Assembly (NCBI GenBank): GCA_947630715.1
Contig: CANRIP010000007.1
Span: 1 to 64,000 of the forward strand
Origin: an uncultured Acetatifactor sp.
GTDB lineage: Bacteria > Bacillota > Clostridia > Lachnospirales > Lachnospiraceae
Length of the DNA: 64,000 nucleotides
Reading direction: 5' to 3'
Numbering within the stretch: position 1 is the stretch's first letter; each line of letters opens with the position of its first letter. Of the stretch, positions 61,684-64,000 are shown one piece after another. The position numbers and the translations under genes are program-made. The notes under the pieces are model-generated. The model was given only the letters and a program-made list of their open reading frames with translations, made no database searches and was not told the origin of the DNA.

Positions 61684-61767
61684 CCGGATTGTTTCCCGGA
61701 TCGTTTTCCAGATTGTTTCCCGGCTTGTTTCCCGGATTGCTTTCCGGATTGCTTTCCCAACTGTTAC
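61684..61767. repeat. 12-bp tandem repeats upstream of the GH115 gene
   Basis: Seven contiguous 12-bp units (pattern CCGGATTGTTTC on the plus strand, starting 61684, 61696, 61708, 61720, 61732, 61744 and 61756) fill half of the gap between the esterase stop (61786) and GH115. The second unit differs at a few positions and the last is degenerate. Confidence 0.85.
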
Positions 61768-61785
61768 CCCCGGGAAACGGCTCCT

Positions 61786-63486
61786 TTATTCCACATACCC
61801 GAATCCTAAAATGGTAAACTGCTTTTCCTCGTCTCCGGGGTGCATGGAAATCTCCACATGATGTTCCTTTCTCTCCCGCCCTCTGAAACAGATCAGGGCG
61901 TTGCAATGGTTCCAGCCCACCTCCCTGGGATCGATGGTCCGCACCGTTTCTCCGTCCACCTTGATATCGGCCTTTCCGGTCTGCGGATCCGCGGAATCCT
62001 TTTCCACGATCAAAAGCGCCGTGCAGACAAGATCCATCACAAAGGGCCTGTTTCCGTTTCTGTGCATCCAGTTGTCCGGAAACTGCGGCGTCAGGGCCAG
62101 ATCCAGATTCCGCTCCACCGCCTGCAGTTGGGTGTCCTGCCCGGTAAAGTCGCCGCAGTCGATCCGGAACCCTTCCGGCGTCATAGAACGGTCAAACAGC
62201 TTGACGTCCATAAACTCCCTGCCGTAAGGAGCCGGAATGGCCGCCAGATCCGGCTCGCCCTCGTCCGCCTCCATGCTGTCCACCGTGCGGAACAACTGCA
62301 CCAGGCAGTCCGCCATCACCCGGTGCCCCAGATTGCTGGGATGATACACATCGTAGAAAAACTGCGCCTTGGTGAACACTCTGCCCTGACCGGCCTTTTT
62401 ATAAAACTGCTCCACCACGCAGTCTTTTACGCTCACCATGGGAAGCTCGTAAGCCTTTCCCACCTTCCCAAGACGCTCCTGCAAATTATAGTCGTCGCTG
62501 AAAACGGAAAACAACAGCACCACGGCGGGCTGTCCGGGAGAATTCCAGATCTTGTTTACCAGGCTGTCATAGCTTTCCCCCTTCGTCTCGTCGCCCTCGT
62601 CATTTACGGCAAACTCCACCACCACCAGATCCGGGCGCACGGCTCCGTCGCCGCACACATCCCTCTGGTAGCGGACCATTCCCAGCTCCGAGGAAGTGCC
62701 GCCCACACCGGCTTTCACATAATGAATGTTTTCCTGCGTTCCCTTCCCCGCCAGCCGGCAGAATCCCTCAAAGGCCCTGTAAGCATAACACATGGTATTG
62801 ATGGGGATCGCTCCCGCTCCCTGGGTGATGGAACCGCCGATAAAGGCCACGGTGACGTCCTCTCCCTGTTTCGCCCGCTGCATTGCCCGCTTAAGCCGTC
62901 TTACATTGCCCGTCTGAACCAGGGATTTTTGTAACATTTCCTTGTATTCCGCCCCTTCCAGATCCGGCGCGGCCTCCTCCTCCGGCTCCGGCGCGTCAAA
63001 TCCGTCCTGCAAATACAGCCTGACGGAAACTTTCGCCAGGGTTCCCGCTTTTTCAAACCCAAACCGCATCTGTCCCGGCACCCTGTCATCGTCGGACCAG
63101 TTGATCTCCGACAGCCGGATCACCTTCTCCATCCCGTCCGCGGGAACCACAGTCTGGAACTGGGTGCCCGAACGGTAGGGATCCCTCTTTCCGTACATCT
63201 GCATCACAAATTCCGTATTTTCCCCCGGATGGTCCGTCTCCACCGTCACGCCGACGGAATACACCAGTTTCCGGAAACCTTCCGCCGTGGGTAAAAGCCC
63301 CAGGATTTCCGGATCCGTAATTCCGCCGGTGATCCGCGCAAAGCTGACCATTCTGGAATCGTCCAGATAAATGGTCTGGATCCCCCTGCCGTCCGGCTGG
63401 GGCGATCCGGCCACCTCCTTATTCCTCATAATATAAAAGCTTTTCCTTTTTTTCTCCGGGTCCTTCGGAGCTTTGGGTCCTGCCAT
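61786..63486 (-). CDS. SGNH/GDSL-type carbohydrate esterase
   Basis: The 566-residue protein has an N-terminal beta-sandwich (about 20-165) and a central SGNH hydrolase domain: block I FIGGSITQGAG (Ser near 215), block II GVGGTSSELG, block III FAVNDEGD, block V DVYHPSNLGH with the catalytic Asp-His (about 378-385). A C-terminal beta domain follows. Placed at the head of a xylan cluster it is probably a xylan acetyl-esterase, though that is inferred from context. I start at ATG 63486, behind AAGGATAGG. No signal peptide is seen. Confidence 0.85.
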   Translation of the reverse strand: MAGPKAPKDPEKKRKSFYIMRNKEVAGSPQPDGRGIQTIYLDDSRMVSFARITGGITDPEILGLLPTAEGFRKLVYSVGVTVETDHPGENTEFVMQMYGKRDPYRSGTQFQTVVPADGMEKVIRLSEINWSDDDRVPGQMRFGFEKAGTLAKVSVRLYLQDGFDAPEPEEEAAPDLEGAEYKEMLQKSLVQTGNVRRLKRAMQRAKQGEDVTVAFIGGSITQGAGAIPINTMCYAYRAFEGFCRLAGKGTQENIHYVKAGVGGTSSELGMVRYQRDVCGDGAVRPDLVVVEFAVNDEGDETKGESYDSLVNKIWNSPGQPAVVLLFSVFSDDYNLQERLGKVGKAYELPMVSVKDCVVEQFYKKAGQGRVFTKAQFFYDVYHPSNLGHRVMADCLVQLFRTVDSMEADEGEPDLAAIPAPYGREFMDVKLFDRSMTPEGFRIDCGDFTGQDTQLQAVERNLDLALTPQFPDNWMHRNGNRPFVMDLVCTALLIVEKDSADPQTGKADIKVDGETVRTIDPREVGWNHCNALICFRGRERKEHHVEISMHPGDEEKQFTILGFGYVE

Positions 63487-63788
63487 CCTATCCTTCCTTT
63501 CCGCCGCAAGGGACACGGCAAACGCGCTTGTCTGATTTCAGTTTAATATACTTTTCTCCCCCAGACTCCTTAAACCTTGTGAAATCCTGCGCAATTCTTG
63601 CTATTTGTCCATCCAAACTGGACTGGTAAAAAAGTTTTATTCTGGCACTTTTAATCAAACCACTTTTTCTATACACTGTCACTAAACCACCGGTGGAACA
63701 CTAAAACAAAACCACAGATTTGCCCGCGGGCGCCAGTCCGCCCGGACAGACCGGGAGACGCGGCCACGCGGAGCAGGATGGGAGGAAA
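63487..63788. promoter_or_regulatory. Divergent regulatory region of the xylan cluster
   Basis: This 300-bp gap separates the esterase gene from a divergent plus-strand gene. It holds a perfect 10-bp palindrome CCACCGGTGG (63687-63696) flanked on both sides by CACTAAA, a plausible operator. It also holds TATAGA (63669-63674, minus strand) as a possible -10 box without a good -35. A 64-codon minus-strand frame here is not convincing as a gene. Confidence 0.45.
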
Positions 63789-63844
63789 GATTGAAAATTA
63801 AAATTTTCAATCTGCGCAAAGATCAGCGCGGAAATGAGGTGTAA
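63789..63844 (+). repeat. Dispersed Shine-Dalgarno-bearing element, short form (copy 4)
   Basis: This is a 56-bp copy on the plus strand: palindrome (63789-63812), GCGCAAAGATCAGCGC stem, GGAAATGAGGTGTAA ending 2 bp before the ATG at 63847. The flank before it is GGGAGGAAA, again a Shine-Dalgarno-like sequence. It is the only copy in this orientation, and it faces the only plus-strand gene of the region. Confidence 0.88.
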
Positions 63845-63846
63845 AT

Positions 63847-64000
63847 ATGGAAAATCAATCCAGGAAAAGCTATGGCCTGCTGCTGGCAGGAGTGATTCTT
63901 CTGGCCGTTGGAATTTTTCTGGCCGTCGTCACTTATCGGAACAGTTACCAGGAATCCGTCCGGACAGGAGAGGCCTTAAGTGAACTGAAGGAACAGATCC
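63847..64000 (+). CDS. N-terminus of a membrane-anchored protein (cut by window end)
   Basis: Fifty-one codons are visible from ATG 63847: a short basic start (MENQSRKSYG), a hydrophobic helix (about 10-28) and the beginning of a charged, helical region (SVRTGEALSELKEQI). The ribosome binding site GAGGTG is supplied by the adjacent repeat element. A sortase, a sensor or a simple anchored protein are all possible; too little is present to decide. Confidence 0.65.
   Translation, partial: MENQSRKSYGLLLAGVILLAVGIFLAVVTYRNSYQESVRTGEALSELKEQI

Noticed and set aside
63488-63682. 64-residue minus-strand frame upstream of the esterase
   Set aside because: It overlaps the regulatory region, has no ribosome binding site and shows no domain.

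Overview
The window looks like a chromosomal segment of a GC-rich, spore-forming, monoderm member of the Clostridia, most likely Lachnospiraceae. The evidence is spoIIAA-spoIIAB-sigF, spoVAA/spoVAB and a separate spoVAC; a Tad/Flp pilus locus without secretin or other outer-membrane parts; a T-box leader on valS; AGGAGG-type ribosome binding sites; and an intracellular xylan-degradation cluster. Almost every gene lies on the minus strand, so the window is read here from high to low coordinates. No rRNA, phage, insertion sequence with transposase, or CRISPR array was found.

Layout, in ascending coordinates. 0.2-0.5 kb: two tRNA-Ser genes with a strong promoter. 0.6-6.2 kb: a housekeeping run, tsaE, a tsaB-rimI fusion, a small zinc-binding protein, RNase Z, a small anchored protein, tsaD and ispD; it holds most of the t6A tRNA-modification machinery. 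6.5-9.8 kb: a YcxB-like protein and a P2A calcium-type ATPase. 10-15 kb: an oligopeptide ABC transporter with a fused two-domain ATPase. 15-20 kb: folD, a membrane-anchored trypsin-like protease and an EAL phosphodiesterase with a degenerate GGDEF domain. 20-37.6 kb: a Tad pilus locus (tadZ, tadA, tadB, tadC, flp, two TadE-like proteins, a DUF5702 protein, two A24 prepilin peptidases) running directly into an FHA protein, a PP2C phosphatase, a Ser/Thr kinase with TPRs, a 43-residue membrane peptide, a TPR-MORN protein and spoVAC. 37.6-43.2 kb: three tandem paralogues encoding anchored TPR/leucine-rich-repeat proteins, each with a copy of the same promoter. 43.5-48 kb: a probable small RNA, then spoVAA, spoVAB, a GH25 lysozyme-like protein and the sigF operon. 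48-55 kb: a zinc-ribbon/TPR membrane protein, a 51-residue acidic protein, folC, a PHP-domain protein and valS under a T-box. 55-63.5 kb: a xylan side-chain and backbone cluster (SGNH esterase, GH115, GH3, GH43), all without signal peptides. A divergent gene begins at 63.85 kb and runs off the end.

The genes suggest a surface-pilus machine linked by position to phosphothreonine signalling (kinase, phosphatase, FHA reader), with six TV(M/L)L repeats in the kinase itself that look like FHA docking sites. The xylan cluster would finish digestion of imported decorated xylo-oligosaccharides.

The most unusual signal is not a gene. A short dispersed element, present here in five copies at four loci, has an AT-rich palindrome at one end and a Shine-Dalgarno sequence (GAGGTGTAA or GAGGTATAA) at the other. 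At three loci it sits exactly between an older Shine-Dalgarno and the ATG. The DNA is also rich in short in-phase minisatellites (12, 15, 21, 22 and 30 bp) in leaders and in coding regions.
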